64,000 bases of DNA, from NCBI RefSeq assembly GCF_008304605.1, contig NZ_PIJY01000007.1, positions 23,091 through 87,090 of the forward strand. Reading direction: 5' to 3'. The DNA comes from Oceanobacillus polygoni (GTDB lineage Bacteria; Bacillota; Bacilli; Bacillales; Amphibacillaceae). Shown one piece after another: positions 29,031 through 42,428 of the stretch (within the stretch, counting starts at the first letter, position 1; each line of letters begins with the position of its first letter). The notes beneath the pieces were generated by a model. The model searched no databases. It saw only the letters and a program-made list of their open reading frames with translations, and had not been told where the DNA came from. The position numbers were made by a program, and so were the translations under genes.

Positions 29031-29157
29031 GTAAGCCCCTCTCTCTGTAAGATAATTACATTTAGTTAACTGTATTACCAATGATACCTATCTATGCCTT
29101 GATTTTTATAAAACCACCTTTTGACGAATATTTTAGTTGCACTTTTTACCCATAAAA

Positions 29158-29187
29158 AATAAGAGGCAGATTTCTCCGCCTCTTATT
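29158..29187 (-). terminator. terminator of the glycolytic operon
   Basis: A perfect 10-bp stem (AATAAGAGGC/GCCTCTTATT) just after the eno stop, then T-rich sequence. Confidence 0.9.
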
Positions 29188-29196
29188 GATAATTTA

Positions 29197-32070
<2,874 letters not shown>

Positions 32071-32074
<4 letters not shown>

Positions 32075-32829
32075 TTCGTACCTGCCTCCACAAGCTGTAG
32101 AAAGGAATCAGCTTCTAGACTTGCCCCACCGACTAAGGCACCATCAATATCGGACTGTGCAAGTAATTCCTCTATATTTGAAGGTTTTACACTACCACCA
32201 TATTGAATGACAACTTTTTCAGATGTATCTTCTGTTGTCACTTCTTTAATTACCTGGCGGATATGTGCACAAACTTCATTCGCATCTTCACTAGATGCAG
32301 TTTTTCCTGTTCCAATTGCCCAGATTGGCTCATAAGCAATAATTGTGTTAGCTACTTGTTCATTTGAAAGGCCTTCTAGCGCTTTTTTCACTTGTGATGC
32401 AACATGATCCATTGTTTGATTTGCTTCACGTTGCTCTAACGTTTCACCAACACATACGATTGGAGTAAGCTCATGCTTGAATGCCGCATGTGTCTTCTTA
32501 TTTACGGTTTCATCTGTCTCCGCAAATAATTCACGTCGCTCGGAATGACCTAGTACAACGTGAGTCACACCAAGGTCTTGTAGCATGACAGGACTTACTT
32601 CTCCTGTAAATGCACCATTTTCTTCAAAATGCATATTTTGCGCTGCTACATGTACTTTCGTTCCATTTGTTTTTTCAACTAAGGAAGAAAGATATGGAAA
32701 CGGCGCACATACAATCGCTTCTACTTGGTCGCTATCAGGAACACTACCAACAACTTCATCAACAAATCCGTTTGCTTCTGATAGAACCTTATTCATTTTC
32801 CAATTTCCAGCAATTACTTTTTTACGCAT
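32071..32829 (-). CDS. tpiA: triosephosphate isomerase
   Basis: Interconverts dihydroxyacetone phosphate and glyceraldehyde 3-phosphate; 252 residues from [14 protein letters not shown]. Catalytic Lys in GNWKMNK, His in [12 protein letters not shown], Glu in [17 protein letters not shown] including the flexible loop, and the phosphate site in YGGSVKPSN then [23 protein letters not shown] before 32829 supports this start over the open codons upstream. It lies 41 bases after pgk and overlaps gpmI. Confidence 0.98.
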
Positions 32830-32870
32830 TGTTTCACCCCTCAAGTTAATTCGTATCGATACAGGATAGC

Positions 32871-34052
32871 CTACTTATCATTTAAAGCAGCTACACCTGG
32901 TAAAGTTTTTCCTTCCATGAATTCCAAGGAAGCTCCTCCACCAGTGGACACATGATCCATATCATCTGCAAGATCAAATTTCTCAACAGCTGCTGCCGAA
33001 TCTCCTCCACCAATAATGGAGTAACCCTCTGTTTCAGCTAAAGCCTCTGCTACTGCTTTCGTTCCACCAGCAAATGGATTCAATTCAAATACACCCATTG
33101 GTCCGTTCCAAAGAATTAGTTTCGATTCAGCTACAAGCCCGCTGTAGATTTCTCTTGACTTCGGTCCAATATCCAATGCTTCCCAATCAGCAGGAATTTC
33201 GTTGATGTCAACAATTTTTGTGTTTGCTGATTCAGAGAAATCATCTGCAACAACTACATCAACTGGAAGAACAAAGTTAACTCCTTTTTCTTCGGCTTTC
33301 TTGATGAATTCTAGAGCAAGTTCCATTTTATCTTCCTCTAATAAGGATTTTCCAATTTCATGCCCTTGTGCTTTGATAAATGTATAGGCAAGTCCTCCAC
33401 CAATGATCAGATTATCTACTTTTTCTAATAGATTATCGATTACATTAATTTTATCCTTTACCTTCGCTCCACCAATTATTGCAGTAAATGGTCGCTCTGG
33501 AGTTTCAAGTGCATTTCCAAGAACCTGTATTTCTTTTTCCAATAAGTAGCCAGCTGCTGCTGGAAGCTTTTCTGCAACACCAGTTGTAGATGCATGCGCA
33601 CGGTGTGCTGCACCAAATGCATCGTTTACGTAAAGGTCTGCCATATCAGCAAATGCTTGTACTAACCCGGCATCATTTTTTTCCTCTCCAGCTTCAAATC
33701 GAACATTTTCGATTAATAGTACATCGCCAGCTTGCAAGGAGGCAATCGCTTCGTTTACTTCTTCACCGTAAACAGAATCTGTTTTCACTACTTGTTTTCC
33801 AATTAAATTGCTTAAATGCTTGGCAACAGGGTCCAAACGTAAATCTTCCACTACTTTGCCTTTTGGTCGTCCAAGATGACTTGCCAAAATGACAATAGCA
33901 CCTTGCTCGGTCAAATAATTGATTGTCGGCAATGCCGCTCTAATTCTCGTATCATCCGTAATCTCTCCATCTTTCAATGGAACATTAAAATCGACACGGC
34001 AAAATACTTTTTTTCCTTTTACGTCAAGGTCTTGAAGTGTTTTTTTATTCAT
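32871..34052 (-). CDS. pgk: phosphoglycerate kinase
   Basis: Substrate-level ATP formation from 1,3-bisphosphoglycerate; 393 residues. N-terminal substrate residues are in [20 protein letters not shown] and [10 protein letters not shown], followed by [11 protein letters not shown]; the nucleotide-binding C-domain shows [21 protein letters not shown] and the Gly-rich [14 protein letters not shown] and [27 protein letters not shown]. The 245-base spacer before it holds the gapA terminator, a two-hairpin repeat and further small hairpins, which could lower or separate its expression from gapA. Confidence 0.98.
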   Translation of the reverse strand: MNKKTLQDLDVKGKKVFCRVDFNVPLKDGEITDDTRIRAALPTINYLTEQGAIVILASHLGRPKGKVVEDLRLDPVAKHLSNLIGKQVVKTDSVYGEEVNEAIASLQAGDVLLIENVRFEAGEEKNDAGLVQAFADMADLYVNDAFGAAHRAHASTTGVAEKLPAAAGYLLEKEIQVLGNALETPERPFTAIIGGAKVKDKINVIDNLLEKVDNLIIGGGLAYTFIKAQGHEIGKSLLEEDKMELALEFIKKAEEKGVNFVLPVDVVVADDFSESANTKIVDINEIPADWEALDIGPKSREIYSGLVAESKLILWNGPMGVFELNPFAGGTKAVAEALAETEGYSIIGGGDSAAAVEKFDLADDMDHVSTGGGASLEFMEGKTLPGVAALNDK

Positions 34053-34169
34053 GATTAAACCCTCCTCATTTCTGCCTATGTAACCTATTCATTAACATAG
34101 GTTGTTCGATTACGTGTTTCGTAATCATTATATACTAACAAGCACTTTAGCGCTTGTTAAAGTATTTTT

Positions 34170-34252
34170 AGAAAACGTGGCATTTGCAAGCTCTTAAGCA
34201 AATGCCTTAGTTGCACTTATGCAGATAATAAAGTTTAAACTTTATTATCTGC
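34170..34252 (+). repeat. two-hairpin repeat, copy C
   Basis: About 83 bases. Hairpin 1 is GGCATTTGC/GCAAATGCC (34179-34206), the linker reads CTTAGTTGCACTTAT, and hairpin 2 (34221-34252) is a perfect 32-base palindrome with arms GCAGATAATAAAGTTT. The element lies 118 bases upstream of the pgk start and antisense to it. Confidence 0.85.
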
Positions 34253-34253
34253 G

Positions 34254-34286
34254 AAAAAACGGAGAAGGAATGGGTATCCTCCTCCG
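34254..34286 (-). terminator. terminator between gapA and pgk
   Basis: CGGAGGAGG/CCTTCTCCG (one G-U) with a nine-base loop, then T6 on the minus strand. Probably partial, since the downstream genes belong to the same operon in relatives. Confidence 0.75.
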
Positions 34287-34297
34287 CTTCAATTGTC

Positions 34298-35308
<1,011 letters not shown>

Positions 35309-35343
35309 TTATTCCTCCTAGAAATTCATTTTAATTGATATAT

Positions 35344-36372
35344 TTAAAGAGGGAACCCTCTCAATATCTGTTCTGCTGCTCCTTGGTCCGTTATTAGCAA
35401 ATCACTTCTACCTCGTTTGAAATATGATGCAATTGCTACTCCCTTGGATTTACCTCCAGCAACGGTAATAACATTATCTACGTTGTCCAAATCTTCCAGC
35501 TGTATTCCTACTGTTTTCACTTTATGGACGACATTACCTGCCTGGTCAAAATAATAACCGAATGCTTCACTCGCAGCATCCTTTTCCTTCAATAAGGTGA
35601 TGACGTGTTCTCGTGTCCTTCTACGCTCTGCCATTTTCAACGCATCTCCAACCCCATGAATAACAATATCAGCACCTTTAATGCGCTGTATCACCTCCAT
35701 AATAGACGGTTCATTGATGAGCGTTTCGTACGTATTGTCACTGATTGGATCTGGAACATATAATTGTCGATATTCTCCACCGACCTTTTTTGCCATCTCT
35801 TCCACAATCCTGCTAGCCTGGTTTTCAGCCTTTTCACCAATCCCGCCACGGGCAGGAACAAATAGAAATTCACTTTCCTTATTTAAGGAGGTCATCGCTT
35901 CAGCTACAGCAGCCATTGTAGTACCACCTGTTACAGCAATCGTATTTTGTTTACCAACGATTTTTTTCAGTGAGGCGATACAAGCCTTTCCCATTTCCTT
36001 TTGGACCCAAGTATCATCATCACTATCACCTGGGACAACAACTACGTGATCTACCTGTAATATTTCCTTAATTTGTTCTTCTAAAACATGTAACCCTGTT
36101 AGATCGCCAATAAACTTTGCAAGCTGCTCTAATATTACTTTTCCCTCATTTGTAATATACATTCCTCTTGCTGTTACCTCAATTAAACCTTGTTCATGTA
36201 GAAAATCGACCTCCCCACGGACATGTCTTTCTGTGAGATTCGTGTTTTCTGCTAAACCTCTTCTGCCAATCGGCTGGAATAAATCTACACTATGTAACAA
36301 TGCATATCGTTGCTGCATGATTTCCAAGAGGTCAGGAACAAGCTTTTGCTGCAGACCAATTAAAGCTTTCAT
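35344..36372 (-). CDS. cggR: central glycolytic genes regulator CggR
   Basis: SorC/DeoR-type repressor of the gapA operon, 342 residues. The N-terminal helix-turn-helix spans about 25-75 (IGRRGLAENTNLTERHVRGE), followed by a large sugar-phosphate-binding domain with TGGTTMAAVAEAM and VPARGGIGEKAENQAS. Fructose-1,6-bisphosphate releases it from DNA in B. subtilis. It is the first gene of the operon and its consensus operator lies directly in front, so it represses itself with the glycolytic genes. Confidence 0.96.
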   Translation of the reverse strand: MKALIGLQQKLVPDLLEIMQQRYALLHSVDLFQPIGRRGLAENTNLTERHVRGEVDFLHEQGLIEVTARGMYITNEGKVILEQLAKFIGDLTGLHVLEEQIKEILQVDHVVVVPGDSDDDTWVQKEMGKACIASLKKIVGKQNTIAVTGGTTMAAVAEAMTSLNKESEFLFVPARGGIGEKAENQASRIVEEMAKKVGGEYRQLYVPDPISDNTYETLINEPSIMEVIQRIKGADIVIHGVGDALKMAERRRTREHVITLLKEKDAASEAFGYYFDQAGNVVHKVKTVGIQLEDLDNVDNVITVAGGKSKGVAIASYFKRGRSDLLITDQGAAEQILRGFPL

Positions 36373-36393
36373 TTAAAGGCTCTCCTTCTTTGG

Positions 36394-36469
36394 GTCATAA
36401 ATAGTCCCGGTAGGATATATTATGTCCCGGTTACATTTTCATTATAACATAATCAGAAAGTTATACAAA
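36394..36469 (-). promoter_or_regulatory. cggR promoter and CggR operator
   Basis: Operator (36429-36394, minus strand): CGGGAC-N6-TATC-N4-CGGGAC-N6-TGAC, matching the B. subtilis CggR consensus CGGGAC-N6-TGTC-N4-CGGGAC-N6-TGTC in both halves with one change each. It follows a promoter with -10 TATAAT (36441-36446) and a weak -35 TTTGTA (36464-36469), 17 bases apart. Confidence 0.9.
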
Positions 36470-36598
36470 TAAAAACACCCAAAACTTTTACATGTATTTT
36501 TGAAACAATCCATACTTTACAATTCCCAAAGGGTAAAATCATAAACAAGAAAGAACTTGTTTCTTTGTTAAAGAATCTTTACTTTTAGACGCAAAAAA

Positions 36599-36628
36599 AC
36601 CGTCTCATTGTAACGTTAATGAGACGGT
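36599..36628 (-). terminator. terminator of the rpoN operon
   Basis: A perfect 11-bp stem (ACCGTCTCATT/AATGAGACGGT), then T7 on the minus strand. Confidence 0.92.
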
Positions 36629-36633
36629 GCTTT

Positions 36634-36873
36634 CTACTGTTTTAAAAATAACTTTTCAATCGATTCATAACTTATTCCTTCACCATATAACTGCTTGCCA
36701 TTCATCTCAATCACCGGGATTTCCAATTGAAATTTTGCAAGCCATTCATCGTTTGTATAAATATCTCTTTTTTCCAACTCAAATGGATGCGTTTCCATAA
36801 ATAAAGATAATAATAACTCCGCTTCATCACATAAGGTACAAGTTTCCTTCGTGTATAAAATAACATGCTGCAT
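36634..36873 (-). CDS. glutaredoxin-like thiol protein
   Basis: A 79-residue thioredoxin-fold protein of the glutaredoxin/DUF836 type. It opens MQHVILYTKETCTLCDEAEL with an active-site CTLC (Cys 12/15) and has the cis-Pro segment LEIPVIEMNGK. RBS AGGAGGAACTAAC is the end of rpoN itself: the rpoN stop and this ATG are one base apart, so they are translationally linked. The partner substrate is not known; its place between rpoN and cggR recurs in Bacillaceae. Confidence 0.85.
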   Translation of the reverse strand: MQHVILYTKETCTLCDEAELLLSLFMETHPFELEKRDIYTNDEWLAKFQLEIPVIEMNGKQLYGEGISYESIEKLFLKQ

Positions 36874-36874
36874 G

Positions 36875-38167
36875 TTAGTTCCTCCTGTTTTCTTTTCTCT
36901 TAATTGACGAAGGAATCCGTAGTTGATCACGGTATTTCATTACGGTTCGTCTTGCTACATCAATATGAAATTCGTTCTTCAGCTTTCTTTTTATCGCTTC
37001 GTCTGACAATGGCTTCTGTTTATCCTCATGGATGATCATTTCTTTCATTAACTGTTTAATGGCGAATGAAGCAGTCGTGCCGTTCTCGTTCTTAAGTCCA
37101 CGTTGCAGAAAAAACTTTAGTGGAAGAACACCATGTGTTGTTTGAACGTATTTCTGACTGATTGCTCTACTTATCGTTGAGATGTGAAGTCCTAGCTCTT
37201 CTGCAATCTCTCTTAATGTAAGTGGTTGGATCATATATGTCCCATGTTCAAAAAATAGATACTGCTTTTCCATAATCTTTCGGATTACTTCTTCAATCGT
37301 GTTCCCTCTATAACCAATAGCCTGCTGTAATTGTTCAATTTCCTTGTACTTTTCCTTTAAATAAGCAGCCGCTTCATTAGCAGGATCATTTAAATGGTTA
37401 TAGGTAGGATTGAGTGTTATTTTCGGTGTGGACCAACGATAAAAAGACAGTTTCCATTCACCATCTTCTTTATAAATTGATGCTTCTGGAATAATATAGT
37501 CTGGTTCAGGTGGTTCTAATAATTTTCCCGGTTTTGGATGGCATAGCTTGATACTTTCAATGATAGAATCGGCTTCTTGCGTAACTATTCCATATAATTC
37601 ACTTATTGCTTCCACATCTGCATTCGCAACTAGTTCTAAATGATTTTCTAATAAATCTGCTATAAATGGCTCGATGCTATTTGCTTGCTTTAACTGTAGT
37701 AAAATACACTCCTGAAGATTTCTTGCACCAATTCCAGATGGTTCTAGTGATTGGATTTTCTCCAAAGCATATTCCACATTTTCGATTGTCGTCTCACATT
37801 TACTTGCCCACTCTTCCAATGCAATTTCAAGGTAACCATCTTCATTAAGTGAATCAATCCCAAATTCAATAATTGGTTTTAAACTATCCGGGTATGAAAT
37901 GGTAAATAATTGCGACTTTAACTGATCGTACAAAGACATTTCCGCGGTATTCATTTCTCCAATGGAAAATGTATTTGATGAAGCTGGTCGATATTGCACC
38001 CAATCCATATCAGCGTCCACTTCCTCGATTAGTGGATTTTCTTTAGCTACTTCTTTTATATACTCCATCAGCTCTCCACTTGAGAATTGCAAGATATTGA
38101 TCGACTGTACAAGTGACTGATTCATTTTCCACTGTAAAGACTGATTTAAGCTAAGCTTTTGTTTCAT
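36875..38167 (-). CDS. rpoN: RNA polymerase sigma-54 factor
   Basis: Sigma-L/sigma-54, 430 residues. Region I is Gln/Leu-rich (MKQKLSLNQSLQWKMNQSLV), the core-binding part follows (SIGEMNTAEMSLYDQLKSQL), then the helix-turn-helix LREIAEELGLHISTISRAIS and the RpoN box near the end, ARRTVMKYRDQLRIPSS. Initiation needs an AAA+ activator; one is encoded in this window at 57174-58568 with a matching -24/-12 promoter. Start at 38167 behind AAAGGGGTGTTATGC; 21 open codons upstream are ignored. Confidence 0.96.
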   Translation of the reverse strand: MKQKLSLNQSLQWKMNQSLVQSINILQFSSGELMEYIKEVAKENPLIEEVDADMDWVQYRPASSNTFSIGEMNTAEMSLYDQLKSQLFTISYPDSLKPIIEFGIDSLNEDGYLEIALEEWASKCETTIENVEYALEKIQSLEPSGIGARNLQECILLQLKQANSIEPFIADLLENHLELVANADVEAISELYGIVTQEADSIIESIKLCHPKPGKLLEPPEPDYIIPEASIYKEDGEWKLSFYRWSTPKITLNPTYNHLNDPANEAAAYLKEKYKEIEQLQQAIGYRGNTIEEVIRKIMEKQYLFFEHGTYMIQPLTLREIAEELGLHISTISRAISQKYVQTTHGVLPLKFFLQRGLKNENGTTASFAIKQLMKEMIIHEDKQKPLSDEAIKRKLKNEFHIDVARRTVMKYRDQLRIPSSIKRKENRRN

Positions 38168-38344
38168 GCATAACACCCCTTTGTTGATGCACTCTCCTTC
38201 TATTTTGCCATTAAATGTTGTGAAAGTCATCTAGCTATACATTAAAGCATGCAAAATTGGTAAAAATAGCTATATTGGCTAAGATATTTATGGGAAATCT
38301 AAAAAATGTTAATTCGATTCGATGTCAAAAGGATGTTTTATATA

Positions 38345-39211
38345 ATGACTGGAACGAAAAAAAAGGAAAGCTTAGTACATCTTATTCGCCGTTATTTTAT
38401 GTTGGTTGTTGGTGCGACCATTGCAGCAGTAGCTCTGGACCTCTTTCTTATACCTAATGCCATCATTGATGGAGGGGTCATTGGTATTTCATTGTTAATA
38501 AATTACCTAACTGGTATGGGCTTTGGGATACTGGTCTTAATTATCAATATTCCATTTCTTCTTTCTGGCTATAGAAGACTCGGAAAAGGTTTTTTAATCG
38601 CTTCCCTTTTTAGTATTGTCACATTAGCTATCGCTGAACGATTCTTACACCATATCGAGCCAATTACAGATGAACCGTTATTAGCAACCGTATTTGGTGG
38701 GTTAATTTTGGGAGCTGGTGTCGGTATTGTCATCCGAAATGCTGGTGCATTAGATGGAACAGAAATACTCGGTATTATAATTAGCAAAACTTTTCCCTTC
38801 TCTGTAGGCGAGTTTGTCATGTTTATTAACATTTTTATTTTTGCATGGGCTGGGTTTATTCTTGGCTGGGAGCAAGCAATGCTATCCATCCTTACCTATT
38901 ACATAGCCTCTAAGACCATTGATATTGTCGGCCAGGGAATTCTCAACGAAACAAAAGCTGCCCTGATTGTATCCGATGTATCGGCCGATATTGCCGATCA
39001 AATTGAAGAGTCGCTAAAGCGCGATGTTACCAAATTATACGGTCAACATAATCATCGTGAAGCAGATACACAGGTCCTCTATGTTATTATTACTAGACTT
39101 GAAGTTGCTAAACTAAAACAGATTGTATTTGACTCCGATCCAAGAGCCTTCACGACCATTATGGATACACAGGAGGTTCATGGTGGACGCTTTAAGACAA
39201 CGGCACATTAA
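38345..39211 (+). CDS. YitT family membrane protein (DUF2179)
   Basis: A 288-residue protein with five to six N-terminal membrane helices (IIDGGVIGISLLINYLTGMG; GLILGAGVGIVIRNAGALDG). A C-terminal cytosolic DUF2179 domain reads TKLYGQHNHREADTQVLYVI then DSDPRAFTTIMDTQEVHGG. Function unknown. The ATG at 38345 with AAAAGGATG about nine bases before is preferred; the frame is open 13 codons further upstream. It is divergent from rpoN. Confidence 0.88.
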   Translation: MTGTKKKESLVHLIRRYFMLVVGATIAAVALDLFLIPNAIIDGGVIGISLLINYLTGMGFGILVLIINIPFLLSGYRRLGKGFLIASLFSIVTLAIAERFLHHIEPITDEPLLATVFGGLILGAGVGIVIRNAGALDGTEILGIIISKTFPFSVGEFVMFINIFIFAWAGFILGWEQAMLSILTYYIASKTIDIVGQGILNETKAALIVSDVSADIADQIEESLKRDVTKLYGQHNHREADTQVLYVIITRLEVAKLKQIVFDSDPRAFTTIMDTQEVHGGRFKTTAH

Positions 39212-39226
39212 GTCCAATAATAATCG

Positions 39227-39260
39227 AAGGTTGACCACAGTTAGATCGGTCAACCTTTTT
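39227..39260 (+). terminator. terminator after the YitT gene
   Basis: A perfect 10-bp stem (AAGGTTGACC/GGTCAACCTT) followed by T5. Confidence 0.9.
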
Positions 39261-39405
39261 CAAGTTCTATTCCATCCCAATAACCCTTTCCCTCTTCGGA
39301 CCATTTTATATTTGCAACATAGTCATCTCCAAAAACAAATGAACATACGATTTATATGAAGGAGCGAATATGTTTGGACAAAAATGATACGTAGGAGGGG
39401 TTATT

Positions 39406-40215
39406 ATTCCGTATGTAGAAGTTGATTCCAAGACGAAGTTATTTTATGAGGATCAAGGAGAAGGACAGACCATTATCTTTATCCATGGCGTGATGATGAG
39501 TAGTAAATTCTTTCATAAACAACTCGATCATTTCAGTAAGAAACATCGCACCATCGCTTTAGACCTTCGTGGTCATGGACAATCACCAAAGGTAGATCAT
39601 GGTCATACGGTTGCACAATATGCAAGGGATCTAAAAGCTTTCATTGAGAAATTAGCTTTAACAGATGTCATTCTTATCGGCTGGTCAATGGGAGCTTTTG
39701 TTGTTTGGGATTACATCAATCAATTTGGAACAGACAATGTTAAAGGAATAACGGTTGTGGATCAATCAGCTTCTGATTACATCTGGCCCGACTGGGAATT
39801 CGGTGCCTTTGATTTCCAGACAATTGCCAGTGTCGTGCAAGCGATTCAAGAAGATCAAGAGACCTTTAACAGCAATTTCATCTATGGAATGTATAAAGAA
39901 AAACCAGATCCAAAGGAGTTTACTTGGATATTACAGGAAATGAATAAGTTACCCGCATCTATTGCGAGTACCATTGTATTTAATCAAACTGCGGTCGATT
40001 ATCGGGAGACACTTTCCAATGTAACAGTTCCTGCATTAATTTGCTTTGGCACCGTTGGCTTCTTTCCGATTGAAGCTGGTGACTTTATTAAGGTAAGAAC
40101 GCCACACGCCAAACTTATTCCGTTTGAAAATAGCAGCCATCTGTTATTCCTTGAAGAAACGGAAAAGTTTAACCGTGAATTAGAAGTATTTATTAGCAGT
40201 TTACCAGTGAAATGA
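39406..40215 (+). CDS. alpha/beta-hydrolase with apparent ATT start codon
   Basis: A 269-residue predicted serine hydrolase: oxyanion loop TIIFIHGVMMSS, LDLRGHGQSPK, nucleophile in IGWSMGAFVVWDY, and a C-terminal SSHLLFLEE His region. The first conventional start codon is a GTG at 39490, which would remove the first beta-strand and cut into the HG motif. Reading upstream gives PYVEVDSKTKLFYEDQGEGQ, a perfect N-terminus for this family. It begins directly after an ATT codon five bases behind AGGAGGGG, with an in-frame stop 21 bases earlier and no ATG, GTG or TTG between. So translation probably starts at ATT, unless the sequence has an error. Confidence 0.8.
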   Translation: MPYVEVDSKTKLFYEDQGEGQTIIFIHGVMMSSKFFHKQLDHFSKKHRTIALDLRGHGQSPKVDHGHTVAQYARDLKAFIEKLALTDVILIGWSMGAFVVWDYINQFGTDNVKGITVVDQSASDYIWPDWEFGAFDFQTIASVVQAIQEDQETFNSNFIYGMYKEKPDPKEFTWILQEMNKLPASIASTIVFNQTAVDYRETLSNVTVPALICFGTVGFFPIEAGDFIKVRTPHAKLIPFENSSHLLFLEETEKFNRELEVFISSLPVK

Positions 40216-40218
40216 GTG

Positions 40219-40254
40219 AGAAGGGGAGTAGCTTTTATCAAGACCTCCCCTTCT
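40219..40254. terminator. hairpin between convergent hydrolase genes
   Basis: A perfect 10-bp stem (AGAAGGGGAG/CTCCCCTTCT) with a 16-base loop and a modest T/A-rich flank. Confidence 0.65.
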
Positions 40255-40297
40255 ATATATTAGAACTATTTCCCTCGGAAGTCGGATGAAAGATTTA

Positions 40298-41167
40298 TTA
40301 ACTATAACTTTCAACTCGATTAATAGCTTTCCACGTTCTCACTAAACCATCAACAATCGGCGTAATCACTTCAGCGTCACTATCATAATTTTGATGGGAC
40401 AACGGATTCCAGCTCGTTAATAAACCCCCAGCATTCACGGAAACATCTTTCGTAACCGCTTGTTCGTATGCTTCATTTATTCCTTTTAACGGAAAAGCTA
40501 GTACATCATCTTTATCATAGAAGTTCAGCCACTCGCCTTGGATAGCTGGATAAAATTTAGATATCATTGGTGATGGAACCGTAATTGGAGATCCAAAGTT
40601 AATGTAACGCAATGTCCATAAAGCCATCGGGCTTCCCATTGTATAGAACAGGGTTAATGTTTCACATTGCTCTATTGGTGAATTACTTGTACACTTCACT
40701 GTTTCGAGTCCCATGTTTTCTCGCTTAAATTGCAGATCATAAAAGTAATTACTTGCAATAATAGAACCTAGACTTTGACTGATAACACATAAGGGAGCTT
40801 GTGCCCCAGCCTTTTCTTTTAGTTTATTTATCGACGTAGCAACAAGCGAATGAACTTTATCGTAATTTTGATTCCCTAAAGCTGTTGGTTGATAGGCTAT
40901 TGCATCTGCTAAAAATTCAATGACAAACCGTCTCAATCTAGAATAATTTAAGTCGCTGTTTTCTTGTAACCTTTTCCACAATTCCGTTTGTTCCGGTTCG
41001 AAAACGGATGACCAGAATACCGGTTCAAACACTAATTCCCGCTCCGCATTTTTCATAGATAGTTTTTTTGCAAAAGCTTTCGTAATATGTGTAATAATTT
41101 CATCTGCAAAATTTTCCTTAGGAGTACCTGCACCGTGAATAACTGCAATCGCAATTTTTTGCGTCAT
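40298..41167 (-). CDS. putative alpha/beta-fold serine hydrolase
   Basis: A 289-residue cytoplasmic protein. It opens IAIAVIHGAGTPKENFADEI, an oxyanion-type strand-loop, and has a nucleophile-like elbow CVISQSLGSIIASNYFYDL in the middle. Later parts are LTLFYTMGSPMALWTLRY and FYDKDDVLAFPLKG with a candidate Asp, and a His in PLSHQNYDSD. The layout suggests a lipase-like hydrolase, but I cannot name the family. Start at 41167 with GAGGAGGGTTTCC; 17 open codons lie upstream. Confidence 0.7.
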   Translation of the reverse strand: MTQKIAIAVIHGAGTPKENFADEIITHITKAFAKKLSMKNAERELVFEPVFWSSVFEPEQTELWKRLQENSDLNYSRLRRFVIEFLADAIAYQPTALGNQNYDKVHSLVATSINKLKEKAGAQAPLCVISQSLGSIIASNYFYDLQFKRENMGLETVKCTSNSPIEQCETLTLFYTMGSPMALWTLRYINFGSPITVPSPMISKFYPAIQGEWLNFYDKDDVLAFPLKGINEAYEQAVTKDVSVNAGGLLTSWNPLSHQNYDSDAEVITPIVDGLVRTWKAINRVESYS

Positions 41168-41297
41168 CGGAAACCCTCCTCTGAAATCGTTATATTTATC
41201 GTACTTGAAATAAATCATATCGTTAAGATGAAAATTACCTATTTATACATATTATCTCTCATGGACAAGCATGCGCATACTTGACTTAAAACAAAGG

Positions 41298-41344
41298 AGA
41301 AAAGACCTTTCGTAAGTTCAGCGAACGAACTAAAGGTCTTTTCT
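41298..41344 (-). terminator. terminator after the FAH-family gene
   Basis: A perfect 13-bp stem (AGAAAAGACCTTT/AAAGGTCTTTTCT) with a 21-base loop. Confidence 0.88.
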
Positions 41345-41387
41345 AAATTTACGATAACTTTACTAACACATAGTCATTTTATAAAAA

Positions 41388-42320
41388 TCAATCAGCCGCA
41401 ACCACTTTATTTTCCATACGACCAATCTTTTCAATTTCAAGCGTTACGACATCACCATCTCTTAAAAATTGAGGTGGATCCATCGCAAAACCAACCCCAT
41501 CAGGTGTTCCAGTCATAATAATATCTCCCGGTTTTAATGTAATCAAATTAGAAATAAATTCAATAAGAAATGGGATGGTAAAAATCAAGTTACTTGTATG
41601 AGAAGCCTGTCTCTCTTCTCCATTTACATAGGACTTAATGGTTAAATTCGATGGATCACCGATTTCATCTGCAGGAACTACCCACGGACCAATTGGAGTT
41701 GTACGATCTAACGACTTCCCTTGCAGCCATTGAGGTGTTCTTTTCTGAAGATCTCGAGCGCTGGTATCGTTTCCAATTGTATAGCCAGCAATATAATCTA
41801 GCGCATCCTCCTGACTTACTTTGGAAGCCTCTTTTCCGATAACAATAGTGAGCTCTACTTCATAATCAAGCTTTTCCGTTGCAGCTGACTTCTCAATCGT
41901 ATCTTCCGGCCCAATTAAAGCATTCGTAAATTTAGCGAATAGGACAGGATTTTCCGGCAAATCGCCTTTCATTTCAGCAACATGTTCCGCATAGTTTCTA
42001 CCTACACAAATAATCTTTGATGGATTCGGTACAGGAGGTCCAAGAATAACCGCTTCTCGTTGAAGGACTGTTTTACCATTTGTATGTGACAGTGCGTAAT
42101 CCAAAGCTTCCTTCGCTTTATTTATAATGCCGTTGCCAATCGAATAAAATTGATTTGGATCTGCTGGAAAAACAGATTCCATTGCCACGTTTTCCTTTTC
42201 ACCTTTAGAAATAAGTAAATTACGATATGCATCTTGTAAATCGATTACAGTATTCTCATCCAAGGAGCTAATTCTCCACCCAATATCTGAGCCTTTTCGT
42301 TTATAACTAATTAATTTCAT
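41388..42320 (-). CDS. fumarylacetoacetate hydrolase family protein
   Basis: A 310-residue FAH-fold enzyme acting on beta-diketo or hydroxymuconate-type acids. The C-terminal domain is complete: KIICVGRNYAEHVAEM, metal ligands in KLDYEVELTIVIGKEAS and GYTIGNDTSARDLQ, then GKSLDRTTPIGPWVVPADEI and IIMTGTPDGVGFAMDPPQFL. Members include acylpyruvases, oxaloacetate decarboxylases and homoprotocatechuate isomerases; no ring-cleavage genes are nearby, so the substrate stays open. RBS AGAGGTGCTACA; own terminator. Confidence 0.88.
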   Translation of the reverse strand: MKLISYKRKGSDIGWRISSLDENTVIDLQDAYRNLLISKGEKENVAMESVFPADPNQFYSIGNGIINKAKEALDYALSHTNGKTVLQREAVILGPPVPNPSKIICVGRNYAEHVAEMKGDLPENPVLFAKFTNALIGPEDTIEKSAATEKLDYEVELTIVIGKEASKVSQEDALDYIAGYTIGNDTSARDLQKRTPQWLQGKSLDRTTPIGPWVVPADEIGDPSNLTIKSYVNGEERQASHTSNLIFTIPFLIEFISNLITLKPGDIIMTGTPDGVGFAMDPPQFLRDGDVVTLEIEKIGRMENKVVAAD

Positions 42321-42428
42321 TGTAGCACCTCTTTCAATTGCGTCATTATTTAGATAATATCATTTCTATTCGAAACACTCAAAAATTTGTTATAGGAAAT
42401 GTTGAAAATTTATTCAACACAACTAAAA

